Positions 1 through 9,331 of a stretch of DNA of 64,000 bases are shown here, piece after piece (within the stretch, counting starts at the first letter, position 1; every line of letters begins with the position of its first letter). Below the pieces are notes generated by a model that saw nothing but the letters and a program-made list of their open reading frames with translations, had not been told where the DNA came from and ran no database searches. The DNA comes from Pseudomonas pisciculturae (lineage in GTDB: Bacteria > Pseudomonadota > Gammaproteobacteria > Pseudomonadales > Pseudomonadaceae). Location: contig NZ_JACVZE010000001.1 in NCBI RefSeq assembly GCF_015461805.1, positions 744,001 to 808,000 of the forward strand, read 5' to 3'. Both the position numbers and the translations under genes were made by a program.

Positions 1-2683
1 CCGCGAGGCAAAGGAACACCACCAACAGCGACAGTGCGTACAACGCAGGTGCCTGGGAGCCCGACAGACGTTCTTCGTACGACAAGCCCGTCCACGCGTA
101 GCCAATACCTGCTGGCAGTTGCTTGGCGATGCGCTCGACTTCAGCCATGGCGTCACCGGTGCTGTAACCCGGTGCCGGCGTACCGAGGATTTCCATCGCC
201 GCTACACCGTTATAGCGCGACAGCTTGGGCGAACCGAAGATCCACTTGCCCGAGGCGATGGCCGACAATGGCACCATCTTCCCGGAGTCGCTGCGCACGT
301 ACCATTTGTTCAGGTCTTCAGGCGACATGCGGCTGGCCGCTTCACCTTGCACGTACACCTTCTTCACCCGACCACGGTCGATGAAGTCGTTGACGTAGCT
401 ACCACCCAGGGCGATTGCCAGGGTCTGGTTGATGTTGGACAGCGTGATGCCTTGGGCGCTGGCCTTCTCGTCGTCAACGGTGAGCTCGTACTGCGGCTCG
501 TCGTTCACGCCGTTAGGGCGCACGCCTGCGAGGATCTTGCTTTGTGCGGCCAGGCCGAGGAACTGGTTACGTGCAGCCATCAATTTCTCATGGCCGACAC
601 CGCCCTGGTCTTGCAGGAACACGTCGAAGCCGGTGGCGTTACCCAGTTCCAGTACAGACGGCGGCACGATGGCAAACACCATGGCGTCCTGGAACGTCTG
701 CATGAAGTAGCCCTGGGCACGCTTGGCGATTTCGAATACCGACGTGGATGCATCACGCTCATCCCACGACTTGAGCATCACGAACGCCAGGCCCGAACTC
801 TGGCCACGACCGGCGAAGTTGAAGCCGTTGACGGTAAACACCGATTTCACGCCTTTGCCTTCGCCTGGCTCGCCTTCCTTGTCGTTGAGCAAGTAGGCGC
901 GCATGTCGTCGATGACTTTCTGTGTGCGCTCAGCCGAAGAACCTACCGGCGTTTGTACCTGGGCAAAGATCACGCCCTGGTCTTCGTCGGGCAGGAACGC
1001 AGCCGGGATGCGCATGAACAGCCAGATCATGCCGACCAAAATCAGGGCGTACACCAAGAACGCCGGGATCTTGTGCTTGATCATGTTGCCCACGCCGCGC
1101 TCGTAGCTCAGTACGCCACGGTCGAAGGTGCGGTTGAACCAGCCAAAGAAACCACGCTTGGGTTGGCCGTGTTTTTCCGGGTCGATCGGCTTGAGCATGG
1201 TGGCGCACAAGGCCGGGGTGAAGATCAGGGCAACCAGTACCGACAACGCCATGGCCGAAACGATGGTGATGGAGAACTGTTTGTAGATCACACCGGTGGA
1301 ACCACCGAAGAACGCCATCGGCAGCAGGACCGCCGACAGTACCAGGGCAATACCCACCAGGGCGCCCTGGATCTGGCCCATGGATTTCACCGTCGCTTCT
1401 TTGGGCGACAGGTGTTCCTCGGCCATCACCCGCTCGACGTTTTCCACCACGACGATGGCATCGTCCACCAGCAAGCCGATGGCCAAAATCATGCCGAACA
1501 TGGTCAGGGTGTTGATGGTGAAACCAAACGCCGCGAGGATGCCGAAGGTACCCAGCAATACCACCGGTACAGTCATGGTGGTGATGATGGTGGCGCGGAA
1601 GTTCTGCAAGAACAGGAACATCACCAGGAACACCAGCACGATCGCTTCGATCAGGGTGTGCACCACACCGGAGATCGATTCGGTTACTACAGGCGTGGTG
1701 TCATACGGCACCACCGCCTTCATGCCAGGCGGGAAGAACGGTTCCAGCGACGCGACCGTGGCGCGGATGGCCTTGGCGGTGTCGAGGGCGTTGGCACCCG
1801 ACGCCAGTTTGATCGCCATACCGGAGGCCGGCTTGCCGTTGAACTGCGCACTGATGCTGTAGTTCTGGCCGCCCAGTTCGATACGTGCGACGTCGCCCAG
1901 ACGAACCTGGGAACCGTCGGCATTGACCTTCATCAGGATGTTGCCGAACTGCTCAGCGGTTTGCAGGCGTGTCTTGCCGATGATAGTGGCGTTCAGCTGG
2001 TTGCCCGGCAGGGCAGGCAGGCCACCCAGTTGACCGGTAGCCACCTGTACGTTCTGCGCAGCGATAGCGGTGCTGACGTCGACCGGGGTCAACTGGTAGT
2101 TATTCAGCTTGGCCGGGTCGAGCCAGATACGCATGGCGTATTGCGAACCGAACACCTGGAAGTCACCCACCCCCGAAGTACGGGAGATCGGGTCCTGGAT
2201 GTTGGACACGATGTAGTTGGAGAGGTCGTCCTTGGTCATGCTGCCGTCTTCCGACACCAGACCGATCACCATCAGGAAGTTCTTCACCGACTTGGTTACG
2301 CGGATACCCTGCTGCTGCACTTCTTGCGGCAGCAGCGGGGTCGCCAGGTTCAGCTTGTTCTGCACTTGAACCTGGGCGATGTCCGGGTTGGTACCCTGGT
2401 TGAACGTCGCGGTGATGGTCATGCTGCCGTCGGAGTTACTGTCCGAGGCGACATAACGCAGGTTGTCGATACCGTTGAGCTGTTGCTCGATGACTTGCAC
2501 CACGGTGTCCTGCACGGTTTGTGCGGACGCGCCTGGGTAGGTCACCTGGATATCAATGGCGGTTGGCGCGATGGCCGGGTATTGGTTGATGGGCAACTTC
2601 AGGATCGACAGTGCCCCGACCAGCATGATCACCAGGGCAATCACCCAGGCGAAAATGGGACGGTCGATAAAAAATTTCGACAT
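1..2683 (-). CDS. emhB: RND efflux pump inner-membrane permease (EmhB/TtgB/MexB type), 3' end outside window
   Basis: Proton-driven trimeric pump subunit that captures hydrophobic drugs, solvents or aromatics from the inner membrane and periplasm and passes them to an outer-membrane channel. About 894 codons are present out of roughly 1050 usual for the family; the gene runs off base 1. The N-terminus reads [20 protein letters not shown], typical of the HAE1 class. The proton-relay segment [13 protein letters not shown] with its Asp pair lies near residue 407 (bases about 1440-1480), and the last readable residues ([14 protein letters not shown]) match the conserved TM region near residue 880. 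It starts 3 bases after the stop of the adaptor gene, so the two are one operon. emhC/ttgC (outer-membrane channel) should follow outside the window. TtgB, MexB and EmhB are orthologous names; family assignment is very sure, the substrate range is inferred. Confidence 0.95.
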   Translation of the reverse strand, partial: MSKFFIDRPIFAWVIALVIMLVGALSILKLPINQYPAIAPTAIDIQVTYPGASAQTVQDTVVQVIEQQLNGIDNLRYVASDSNSDGSMTITATFNQGTNPDIAQVQVQNKLNLATPLLPQEVQQQGIRVTKSVKNFLMVIGLVSEDGSMTKDDLSNYIVSNIQDPISRTSGVGDFQVFGSQYAMRIWLDPAKLNNYQLTPVDVSTAIAAQNVQVATGQLGGLPALPGNQLNATIIGKTRLQTAEQFGNILMKVNADGSQVRLGDVARIELGGQNYSISAQFNGKPASGMAIKLASGANALDTAKAIRATVASLEPFFPPGMKAVVPYDTTPVVTESISGVVHTLIEAIVLVFLVMFLFLQNFRATIITTMTVPVVLLGTFGILAAFGFTINTLTMFGMILAIGLLVDDAIVVVENVERVMAEEHLSPKEATVKSMGQIQGALVGIALVLSAVLLPMAFFGGSTGVIYKQFSITIVSAMALSVLVALIFTPALCATMLKPIDPEKHGQPKRGFFGWFNRTFDRGVLSYERGVGNMIKHKIPAFLVYALILVGMIWLFMRIPAAFLPDEDQGVIFAQVQTPVGSSAERTQKVIDDMRAYLLNDKEGEPGEGKGVKSVFTVNGFNFAGRGQSSGLAFVMLKSWDERDASTSVFEIAKRAQGYFMQTFQDAMVFAIVPPSVLELGNATGFDVFLQDQGGVGHEKLMAARNQFLGLAAQSKILAGVRPNGVNDEPQYELTVDDEKASAQGITLSNINQTLAIALGGSYVNDFIDRGRVKKVYVQGEAASRMSPEDLNKWYVRSDSGKMVPLSAIASGKWIFGSPKLSRYNGVAAMEILGTPAPGYSTGDAMAEVERIAKQLPAGIGYAWTGLSYEERLSGSQAPALYALSLLVVFLCLA

Positions 2684-2686
2684 GGG

Positions 2687-3838
2687 TTACTCCCCTTTGC
2701 CAGCAGCGGCAGCAGGCGCAGCAGGAGCAGTACCGGCGGGCTTGGCGTTGTCAGCGTCCTTGACCTTGACCTCAACGCCCGGCTTGACGTACTGCAAGCC
2801 TTCGGTGATCACGCGGTCACCGGCGTTCAAGCCTTTTTCCACCAGCCAGTAGGCGCCGGCGGTACGGTTGGCCACCAGCACGCGCTGTTCAACCTTGTTG
2901 TCGGCATTGACGATGAGTGCGGTCGGGATGCCTTTGAGGTCACGGGTCACACCTTGCTGTGGAGCCAGGATCGCCTTGCTGTTCACACCGGCTTGCAGTT
3001 GGGCGTGTACAAACATGCCCGGCAGCAGGGTGTGGTCAGGGTTGGGGAACACGGCGCGCAGGGTCACGGAACCGGTGGTCTGGTCAACCGACACTTCGGA
3101 GAATTCCAGTTTGCCGTCTTGGCCATAGTCGCTGCCGTCTTCCAGGGTCAGCTTGACCTTGGCGGCGTTGGCGCCGGCTTTTTCCAGCTGACCGCTTTCC
3201 AGGTCGCGGCGCAGCTTCAGCATTTCGGCCGAAGACTGGGTGACGTCGACGTAGATCGGGTCCAGTTGCTGGATAACGGCCATGGAGTCGGTCTGGCCAT
3301 TGCTGACCAGCGCGCCTTCGGTGACCGAAGAGCGGCCGATACGCCCGGAGATCGGCGCATACACCTTGGTGTAGCGCACGTTGATCTGGGCGGTTTGCAC
3401 GTTGGCTTCGGCAGTCATGCGGTTGGCGACGGCGGTGTCGTATTCCTGACGGCTGACGGCTTGTTCATCGACCAACTGCTTATAGCGGTCGGAGATGGAC
3501 TTGGTCTGGGTCAGGCTGGCCTGTGCGCTCTTGAGGGTTGCCTCGTACACCGACGGGTCGATCTGGTAGAGCTGTTGCCCTTCCTTCACGTCGCCGCCTT
3601 CTTTAAACAAGCGCTTGAGAATGATGCCGTTGACCTGAGGGCGAACTTCCGCAATGCGAAAGGCCGTGGTGCGGCCCGGCAGTTCGGAGGTCAAGGTAAA
3701 GGCTTGCGGTTGAATAGTGACCACGCCGACCTGAGGGGCTTGAGCGGGCGGAGCCGCTTCTTCCTTTTTACATCCGCTGAGCAGCGATGCCAGGGCGACG
3801 GCAGTGACCAGGGCGGTAACAGCTGGCTTAAGTTGCAT
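2687..3838 (-). CDS. emhA: RND efflux periplasmic adaptor lipoprotein (EmhA/TtgA/MexA type)
   Basis: Membrane-fusion protein that links the RND permease to the outer-membrane channel. The 383-residue product starts at MQLKPAVTALV, has a hydrophobic signal and a lipobox LLSG-C23, then the usual hairpin (residues roughly 95-165), lipoyl and beta-barrel domains, and an Ala/Pro-rich low-complexity C-terminus ending in GKGE. I chose the ATG at 3838 rather than an in-frame start 12 codons upstream because GAGG lies just upstream and the lipoprotein signal begins here. First gene of the operon with the permease; transcribed divergently from the TetR gene across a shared operator. Function by family is certain; the exact orthologue name (emhA, ttgA, mexA) is a naming choice. 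Confidence 0.95.
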   Translation of the reverse strand: MQLKPAVTALVTAVALASLLSGCKKEEAAPPAQAPQVGVVTIQPQAFTLTSELPGRTTAFRIAEVRPQVNGIILKRLFKEGGDVKEGQQLYQIDPSVYEATLKSAQASLTQTKSISDRYKQLVDEQAVSRQEYDTAVANRMTAEANVQTAQINVRYTKVYAPISGRIGRSSVTEGALVSNGQTDSMAVIQQLDPIYVDVTQSSAEMLKLRRDLESGQLEKAGANAAKVKLTLEDGSDYGQDGKLEFSEVSVDQTTGSVTLRAVFPNPDHTLLPGMFVHAQLQAGVNSKAILAPQQGVTRDLKGIPTALIVNADNKVEQRVLVANRTAGAYWLVEKGLNAGDRVITEGLQYVKPGVEVKVKDADNAKPAGTAPAAPAAAAGKGE

Positions 3839-3927
3839 GAAGATCCTCGGGTCAGGCGCGCAGGGTGCGCACAAGAAGGGTGGAAGGTTTAAAAATAAAC
3901 GGCATGTAGATAAGTAGCTTGCTACGC

Positions 3928-3957
3928 AATATACTTACGTTCATGGTTGTTTGTAAA
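3928..3957 (-). promoter_or_regulatory. Promoter of the RND operon overlapping a TtgR/EmhR-type operator
   Basis: On the minus strand a -35 TTTACA (3952-3957) and a -10 TATATT (3928-3933) are separated by 18 bases. The whole interval contains TTACAAACAACCATGAACGT followed by AAGTATA, which agrees with the TtgR operator as I remember it from P. putida (one base seems different, AACG for AATG). Repressor bound here would cover the promoter. Seen directly: the sequence and promoter-like hexamers. From knowledge: the operator identity. Not measured: the start of transcription. Confidence 0.75.
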
Positions 3958-4125
3958 CTCTTGACAGGCTTCGCGCAATGTTGACAAAGCAACGCCAAAA
4001 GCCTCGATTCCATTACGTTCGGCACCCATGACGGTGTCGTCCCACAAAATATTCAGATGATCGTCAACGGCTATTAATTCTGCGTTAACAATCGTCTCAA
4101 GTGTCCTGATTGAGGTTTTACTGCC

Positions 4126-4758
4126 ATGGTTCGTCGTACCAAAGAGGAAGCTCAGGAAACGCGCAGCCAAATTCTCGACGCCGCCGAGCAAGCCTTTTAT
4201 GAGCGCGGCGTTGCGCGCACCACGCTGGCGGACATCGCCGCGCTGGCGGGCGTGACGCGGGGCGCCATCTACTGGCATTTCAGTAACAAATCCGACTTGC
4301 TCCAGGCCTTGCTCGATACGCTGCACGAGCCACTGGACGACTTGGCCCGGGCCGGTGAAAGCGAGGACGAACTCGACCCGCTGGGCTGCATGCGCAAACT
4401 GCTGATTCGTTTGTTTCATCAAGTGGCCCTGGACCCGAAAACCCGACGCATCAACGAGATCCTGTTTCATAAGTGCGAATTCACCGATGAAATGTGCGAC
4501 ATGCGCCGCCAACGCCAGACTCATACGCTGGAATGCAACCTGCGCATCGGCCTGACCCTGCGTAACGCGGTGCATCGCGGGCAACTGCCGGAAAACCTCG
4601 ACACCTCCCGTGGCGCGGTGTGCATTCATGCCTACATCAACGGGCTGATCGGCCAGTGGCTGCTGATACCTGACAGCTTCCAGTTGCACCAGGACGCCGA
4701 GCGCTGGGTGGATGCAGGGCTGGACATGCTGCGCCTGAGCCCCAGCCTGCGCAATTGA
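4126..4758 (+). CDS. emhR: TetR-family repressor of the RND pump (EmhR/TtgR type)
   Basis: Local repressor that releases its operator when it binds drugs or aromatic effectors. The 210-residue protein begins [20 protein letters not shown] and has a TetR helix-turn-helix at about residues 32-54 ([21 protein letters not shown]). The C-terminal ligand domain ([35 protein letters not shown]) looks like that of TtgR, ArpR, MexR-like pump repressors of Pseudomonas. Divergent from emhAB with about 290 bases between the start codons, which hold the shared operator. Length and position match the family. High confidence in role; the effector spectrum cannot be read. Confidence 0.93.
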   Translation: MVRRTKEEAQETRSQILDAAEQAFYERGVARTTLADIAALAGVTRGAIYWHFSNKSDLLQALLDTLHEPLDDLARAGESEDELDPLGCMRKLLIRLFHQVALDPKTRRINEILFHKCEFTDEMCDMRRQRQTHTLECNLRIGLTLRNAVHRGQLPENLDTSRGAVCIHAYINGLIGQWLLIPDSFQLHQDAERWVDAGLDMLRLSPSLRN

Positions 4759-4795
4759 GACAAAATGCGTAATTGCATCCGGTTGTGTCAACAGT

Positions 4796-4821
4796 AAAGC
4801 CTAAGGATGGTCAATCGTCCT
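4796..4821 (+). terminator. Weak hairpin downstream of emhR
   Basis: AAGGATG and CGTCCTT can pair around a short loop (about 4804-4823) after the emhR stop, without a clear run of T. A possible but weak terminator. The rest of 4759-4957 shows no gene or other motif I recognise. Confidence 0.3.
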
Positions 4822-4959
4822 TCTGGCTGATCTGTGGGCTGACTTTATATACGGGCGGGTAGCCGGTTGATAGGTAGCCGGCTAAGTATTTTGTAGGGAT
4901 TTTGTTGCAGGGGTGTGAAGGAGTGTTTCTTCCCGCTTCTGGAGTGCACCGATTTCAAA

Positions 4960-5048
4960 TGTGGGAGGGGGCTTGCTCCCGATAGCGGTGTGTCAGTCAA
5001 TACATGTGCTGACTGAACCACCGCTATCGGGAGCAAGCCCCCTCCCAT
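4960..5048. repeat. REP pair (class GTGGGAGGGGGCTTGC)
   Basis: Two copies of TGTGGGAGGGGGCTTGCTCC in inverted orientation (left 4960, right ending 5048) enclose about 40 bases and could fold into one long hairpin. Three other pairs of the same class occur near 8406, 27676 and 47240. These are the REPIN-like mobile repeats of P. fluorescens-group genomes. Lies between the convergent ends of emhR and the ene-reductase gene. Confidence 0.9.
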
Positions 5049-5079
5049 ATTGGATCACTGTACTACTTCAGATAGGCGA

Positions 5080-6135
5080 TCAGATCGCCAAAGTCGGATA
5101 GTCGATGTAACCCACCGGTCCCTTGCTATAGAAAGTATCCGGACGCGCATCATTCAGCGGCGCATCCGCCTTCAATCGAGCCGGCAAATCCGGATTGGCA
5201 ATAAACGGCACACCCCAGGCCACCGCATCCGCCTTACCTTCAGCCAACCACGCATTGGCGCTGTCCTTGGTAAAGCGCTCGTTGGCGATATACACGCCGC
5301 CGAAAGCCTTCTTCAGCTGCGGGCCGAGACTGTCAGCGCCTTCCTTCTCACGCGAGCAGATAAACGCAATGCCACGCTTGCCTAATTCACTGGCGACGTA
5401 GGTAAAGGTCTCAGCCAGGTTATCGTCGCCCATGTCATGGGAATCGGCACGCGGTGCCAAATGCACACCCACACGCCCGGCGCCCCAGATTTCGATGGCC
5501 GCGTCGGTCACTTCCAGCAACAGGCGCGCACGGTTTTCCAGGGAACCGCCGTAGTTGTCGGTGCGCTGGTTGGTGCTGCTTTGCAAGAACTGGTCGAGCA
5601 GGTAGCCGTTGGCACCGTGGATTTCCACGCCGTCAAAACCCGCAGCCTTGGCGTTTTCGGCACCGGTGCGGTAAGCGTCGATGATGTCGGCGATTTCTGC
5701 TGTTTCCAGGGCGCGCGGGGTCGGGTAGTCGGCCAAAGGGCGCACCAGGCTGACGTGGCCTTTAGGCTGGATCGCGCTCGGCGCCACCGGGGTTTCACCG
5801 TTCAGGTAGGACTCATGGGAAATACGCCCCACATGCCACAGTTGCAGGAAAATCTTGCCGCCCGCGCCGTGAATCGCCTTGGTCACGTTGGCCCAGCCGC
5901 GCACCTGGTCGTTGGACCAGATGCCCGGGGTGTCCGGGTAACCCACGCCCAGCGGTGTTACGGAGGTGGCTTCGCTGAGGATCAGCCCGGCGGAGGCACG
6001 TTGCACGTAGTACTCGGCCATCAGCGCGTTGGGTACGCGGCCCGCGTCGGCGCGGCAGCGGGTCAGCGGCGCCATGATGATGCGGTTCGACAGTTCCAGG
6101 TCGCCCAGTTTGATCGGATCGAAAATAGTCGTCAT
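5080..6135 (-). CDS. Old Yellow Enzyme family FMN ene-reductase (XenB/NemA-like)
   Basis: FMN-dependent NAD(P)H reductase of activated double bonds and nitro compounds. The 351-residue TIM-barrel has the family FMN region APLTRCRAD (Thr25, Cys27), LQLWHVGR (Gln98), the substrate-binding pair His173/Asn176 in EIHGANGYLLDQFLQ, and SLENRAR for phosphate contact. Length is normal. It is the third gene of a minus-strand operon: ArsR regulator, MFS exporter, then this enzyme, spaced 11 and 27 bases apart. That context suggests removal of electrophiles by reduction plus export. Xenobiotic reductase B and NemA are the closest types I recall; the natural substrate is unknown. Confidence 0.93.
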   Translation of the reverse strand: MTTIFDPIKLGDLELSNRIIMAPLTRCRADAGRVPNALMAEYYVQRASAGLILSEATSVTPLGVGYPDTPGIWSNDQVRGWANVTKAIHGAGGKIFLQLWHVGRISHESYLNGETPVAPSAIQPKGHVSLVRPLADYPTPRALETAEIADIIDAYRTGAENAKAAGFDGVEIHGANGYLLDQFLQSSTNQRTDNYGGSLENRARLLLEVTDAAIEIWGAGRVGVHLAPRADSHDMGDDNLAETFTYVASELGKRGIAFICSREKEGADSLGPQLKKAFGGVYIANERFTKDSANAWLAEGKADAVAWGVPFIANPDLPARLKADAPLNDARPDTFYSKGPVGYIDYPTLAI

Positions 6136-6162
6136 CGGTAAACACCTTCTCTTTGAAGTTGA

Positions 6163-7329
6163 TCAGTGAGTCGCGGGGGCCAGGTCGGCGTCGCCGCCCT
6201 GACGGAAAGTAATCAAGGTCACCAGCAGCGCCAGAATCGCCAGCGCGCCGGCTGCCAGCGGCACGCTGGTCAGGCCGAAACCATGGGCAATCACGCTGCC
6301 GCCGACCCAGGCGCCGAGGGCGTTGCCGATGTTGAAGGCGCCGATGTTCAGGGTGGACACCAGGTTTGGTGCGGCCTTGCCGAAGGTCACCACGTTGATT
6401 TGCAGCGCCGGCACGGCGGCAAACGCAGCGGTGGCCCACAGGAACAGGGTGATTTCGGTCGGGATCAGCGCCACGCTGGTCCAGCTCAGCGCCGTCGAGA
6501 TCACTGCCATGCTGATAAACACGCCGATCAAGGTGGCCGCCAGGCGTTTGTCCGCCAGCTTGCCGCCGATGATATTGCCCAGGGTCAGGCCCAGGCCGAT
6601 CAGCAGCAGGGTCCAGGTCACGCCTTTTGGCGATACGCCGGTGACATCGCCCAGCAGCGGCGCGACGTAGGTGAAGAGGGTGAACATCGACGCAGAAAAC
6701 AGCGCGGTCATGCTCAGCGACAACCAGATACCGGCACCCTTGAGGGCTGCCAGTTCGGCGCGCATGTCGAGTTTTTCTTCGTCACGCTTGGCCGGCAGGA
6801 AGCGGATCAGGCCGATCAACGCCACCACGCCAATCACCGTCACCGCCCAGAAGGTCGAGCGCCAACCGGCGGCCTGCCCCAGTGCGGTGCCCAGTGGCAC
6901 GCCGAGCACGTTGGCCAGGGTCAAGCCGGTGAACATCAAGGCCACGGCCGACGCACGTTTGTTGGCGGGCACCAGGTTGGCGGCGACCACTGAGCCGATC
7001 CCGAAGAACGCGCCGTGGCACAACGCGGTGACCACACGGGCAAACATCAGCACGTTGTAGTCACTGGCCAGGGCGCAGAGCAGGTTGCCGATAATAAAGA
7101 TGCCCATCAACGCTACCAGGGCAGCCTTGCGCGGCAGCTTGGCGGTGGCCAGTGCCATGAAGGGCGCGCCGATGGCCACGCCCAAGGCGTAGCCGGTCAC
7201 CAGCCAGCCGGCGCCGGGGATCGACACGCCGAGGTCTGCGGCCACATCGGGCAACAGGCCCATGATGACGAACTCGGTGGTGCCGATGGCGAAGGCGCTC
7301 AGGGCCAGTATGAGTAGCGAGAGGGGCAT
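6163..7329 (-). CDS. MFS exporter, DHA1/AraJ-YdhP type
   Basis: Inner-membrane transporter of 388 residues with about 12 hydrophobic segments and the short loops of the 12-TM drug:H+ antiporter family. Features seen: FAIGTTEFVIMGLLPDVA in TM1, ALATAKLPRKAAL as the TM2-3 loop (a variant of the usual GxLaDrxGrkxxl) and GVPLGTALGQAAGWRSTFWA in TM5 (antiporter motif C region). It starts 11 bases after the ArsR gene and ends 27 bases before the ene-reductase, so it belongs to that operon. Probable efflux of a small organic or reactive compound; substrate not readable. Confidence 0.88.
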   Translation of the reverse strand: MPLSLLILALSAFAIGTTEFVIMGLLPDVAADLGVSIPGAGWLVTGYALGVAIGAPFMALATAKLPRKAALVALMGIFIIGNLLCALASDYNVLMFARVVTALCHGAFFGIGSVVAANLVPANKRASAVALMFTGLTLANVLGVPLGTALGQAAGWRSTFWAVTVIGVVALIGLIRFLPAKRDEEKLDMRAELAALKGAGIWLSLSMTALFSASMFTLFTYVAPLLGDVTGVSPKGVTWTLLLIGLGLTLGNIIGGKLADKRLAATLIGVFISMAVISTALSWTSVALIPTEITLFLWATAAFAAVPALQINVVTFGKAAPNLVSTLNIGAFNIGNALGAWVGGSVIAHGFGLTSVPLAAGALAILALLVTLITFRQGGDADLAPATH

Positions 7330-7340
7330 TTTCGTTTCCT

Positions 7341-7667
7341 TTACAGCGGTTCGCTGATTTCAGAGCTGAGCTCTGTGATGAGCGCGTCGAGGAACGCTTG
7401 GATCGTTTCCTCGTTGCGTTTGAAAAAGTGCCACTGCCCGGCCTTCTGGCTGCTGATCAAACCCGCCCGTTGCAAGGTAGCCAGGTGGGCCGACACGGTC
7501 GACTGGGACAAGCCGCAGCGCTGGTCGATCTGCCCGGCACAGATGCCGTATTCGTGGTTGTGCAGTTGTTCGGGGAATTGCACTTTCGGGTCTTTGAGCC
7601 AGTTGAGAATGTCTCGCCGTACTGGGTGCGCCAGGGCTTTTATTATTTCGTCGAGGTCAATGGACAT
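7341..7667 (-). CDS. ArsR-family transcriptional regulator
   Basis: Small winged-helix repressor of 108 residues. The N-terminal helix KALAHPVRRDILNWL and the recognition segment CGLSQSTVSAHLATLQRAGL are typical of ArsR. The arsenic-binding CxC motif is absent; two cysteines (Cys43 and Cys51) lie at or beside the DNA-binding helices, so thiol-based sensing of electrophiles or oxidants is possible but unproven. First gene of the regulator-exporter-reductase operon. Three copies of a TATATC-GATATA type palindrome lie just upstream (see operators), consistent with autoregulation. Confidence 0.88.
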   Translation of the reverse strand: MSIDLDEIIKALAHPVRRDILNWLKDPKVQFPEQLHNHEYGICAGQIDQRCGLSQSTVSAHLATLQRAGLISSQKAGQWHFFKRNEETIQAFLDALITELSSEISEPL

Positions 7668-7689
7668 GGCAGGTGCTCGGTTTTTAAAG

Positions 7690-7791
7690 CGTTATATCGC
7701 GATGAAGCGAACCTTAAATCGTTATATCCCGATATACCAATATGATTTTGCTCTGAGGACAGGCCAAATCGGTATATCGGGTTATAACGAT
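7690..7791. promoter_or_regulatory. Predicted ArsR operators between arsR-like gene and acpH
   Basis: Three related sites: 7718-7738 (ATCGTTATATCCCGATATACC), 7771-7791, which is the same 21 bases inverted with one mismatch, and a partial copy at 7690-7703 (CGTTATATCGCGAT). Each holds a near-palindrome TATATC-2-GATATA. The two full sites are 53 bases apart centre to centre, about five helical turns. Position directly upstream of the ArsR gene makes them its likely operators. The sites also lie within about 100 bases of the acpH start, so that gene might be affected as well. Confidence 0.7.
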
Positions 7792-7820
7792 ACGTTGGCA
7801 GCAGTGATAGACTGCGCGCC

Positions 7821-8405
7821 ATGAATTATCTCGCACATCTGCATCTGGGCGGCCAACTTCCTGCGCAACTGCTGGGCAGCCTCTATGGCGATTTCGTCAA
7901 AGGCCGCCTGCAGGGCCAGTTCAGCCCGCAAATCGAAGCGGCGATCCAGCTGCATCGCTCGATCGACCGTTTCACCGACAGCCACCCGTTGGTGGGGGAG
8001 GCGTTGTCGCGCTTCAGCCTGACCCGCAGGCGCTATGCGGGGATTGTCCTCGATGTATTTTTCGACCACTGCCTGGCGCGGGATTGGGCGTTGTATGCCG
8101 ACCAACCGCTGGAGCGCTTCACCTCGCAGGTGTACCGCGTGCTCGCCGCCGAGCCACAGTTGCCGGGGCGGTTGGCGCAGATTGCGCCGTGGATGGCGGC
8201 GGATGATTGGTTGGGGTCTTATCGCGAGTTTACGGTGATGGAGCAGGTGTTGCGGGGGATTTCGCGGCGGTTGACGCAGCCGCAGGAGTTGGGGTTTGCG
8301 ATGCAGGAGTTGCGTGAGTTGTATGAGCCGTTGAGTGAAGACTTCCGGGTGTTCTACCCCGAACTGCAAGCCTTCGCCCAAATCCAACTGGCCACTGAGG
8401 TCTAA
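7821..8405 (+). CDS. acpH: Acyl carrier protein phosphodiesterase
   Basis: Hydrolyses the 4'-phosphopantetheine prosthetic group from acyl carrier protein (holo-ACP to apo-ACP). The 194-residue product starts MNYLAHLHLGGQLPAQLLGS and shows the AcpH (DUF479) signatures: GSLYGDFVKG near the N-terminus, HRSIDRFTDSHP around residue 45 and VFFDHCLARDW around residue 80, whose Asp/His residues form the metal site of this HD-like family. Length matches E. coli AcpH. Single gene, divergent from the ArsR operon and followed by a REP pair. Confidence 0.88.
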   Translation: MNYLAHLHLGGQLPAQLLGSLYGDFVKGRLQGQFSPQIEAAIQLHRSIDRFTDSHPLVGEALSRFSLTRRRYAGIVLDVFFDHCLARDWALYADQPLERFTSQVYRVLAAEPQLPGRLAQIAPWMAADDWLGSYREFTVMEQVLRGISRRLTQPQELGFAMQELRELYEPLSEDFRVFYPELQAFAQIQLATEV

Positions 8406-8498
8406 ATGTGGGAGGGGGCTTGCTCCCGATGGCAGTGGTTCAGTCAATGTATGTAGTGACTGACACTCTGCTATCGGGAGCAAGCCCCCTCCCACATT
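8406..8498. repeat. REP pair (class GTGGGAGGGGGCTTGC)
   Basis: Inverted copies of AATGTGGGAGGGGGCTTGC at the two ends with about 40 bases between. It begins at the acpH stop codon and separates acpH from the convergent olsA gene. Confidence 0.9.
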
Positions 8499-8536
8499 TA
8501 GATCCCACATAAAGTGGGTTCTGTGTTCACTTAAGC

Positions 8537-9331
8537 TCAGGCGGCAAATGCCGGCCGAACATCAACCTGCTCAGCCTCCGGCACCGGCCCAAACAACACC
8601 TTCTGCACGGCCTGTTGCGCCTGATACGCCAGCGCCGCACGTTCCTGCCCGGCACAGGCAATTGGCTTGAGCACATGAATCTCCACATCGCCCTGGTCAT
8701 TGCCAAACAAGCGCATCAGGTGCGAGAGCAAATCATCATCGCCAATAAACGGTGCCAACGGGTCCACTTGCCCATCGCGCAGGTAACGGATCGCCACCGG
8801 TTGCAGCGCCACATCCGCATCAATCGCACTGGCCAGCAAGCGCCCGTGGAAGGTGCGCAGGCTGCGCCCGTCAGTGGTGGTGCCTTCGGGGAACATCAGC
8901 AGCGGGTGCTGTTGCTCCAGATGACGGGTCATCTGCTTGCGGATCAACTGGCTGTCGCCTGACCCTCGGCGAATAAACAAACTGCCAGCCTTGGCCGCCA
9001 ACCAACCGGCCACCGGCCAGGTGCGTACTTCGGCCTTGGACAAAAACGACATCGGCGCTACGGCGCCCAGCAGCGGAATATCGGTCCACGACACGTGATT
9101 GCTCACCCACAGCATTGGCTGCGTCGGCAACTCACCGTGCACGGTCACGCGAAAGGGCAGGGCATTGGTCAGTCGCGCCATGAAAAACCGCGACCAGCGC
9201 TGACGCCGCACCATCGAGTTGGCAATGCCCAGACGCTCGAACACACCAAACACACTGGCCATGCTCAAACCCAGCGCCACCACCACCAGCACGCGGGCAA
9301 TGCGCCCGTACACCCGCAGGCGGCTCATCAC
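8537..9331 (-). CDS. olsA: Ornithine-lipid O-acyltransferase OlsA (PlsC family)
   Basis: Adds the second, ester-linked acyl chain to lyso-ornithine lipid. The 264-residue membrane-associated protein has one N-terminal hydrophobic segment and the acyltransferase motifs HVSWTD (His79...Asp84), [18 protein letters not shown] and FPEGTTTDG (Glu149). By sequence alone it could be any lysophospholipid acyltransferase; the OlsA call rests on its start overlapping the end of olsB by 4 bases (ATGA), the standard olsB-olsA arrangement. Likely induced with olsB under phosphate limitation (Pho box at 10178-10195). Confidence 0.85.
   Translation of the reverse strand: MMSRLRVYGRIARVLVVVALGLSMASVFGVFERLGIANSMVRRQRWSRFFMARLTNALPFRVTVHGELPTQPMLWVSNHVSWTDIPLLGAVAPMSFLSKAEVRTWPVAGWLAAKAGSLFIRRGSGDSQLIRKQMTRHLEQQHPLLMFPEGTTTDGRSLRTFHGRLLASAIDADVALQPVAIRYLRDGQVDPLAPFIGDDDLLSHLMRLFGNDQGDVEIHVLKPIACAGQERAALAYQAQQAVQKVLFGPVPEAEQVDVRPAFAA

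Noticed and set aside
119..3892. A very long plus-strand open frame (1257 codons) across the pump genes
   Set aside because: It is antisense to emhB and emhA, whose translations are clear family matches; the frame is rich in His, Arg, Gln and Gly as expected from a mirrored GC-rich gene.
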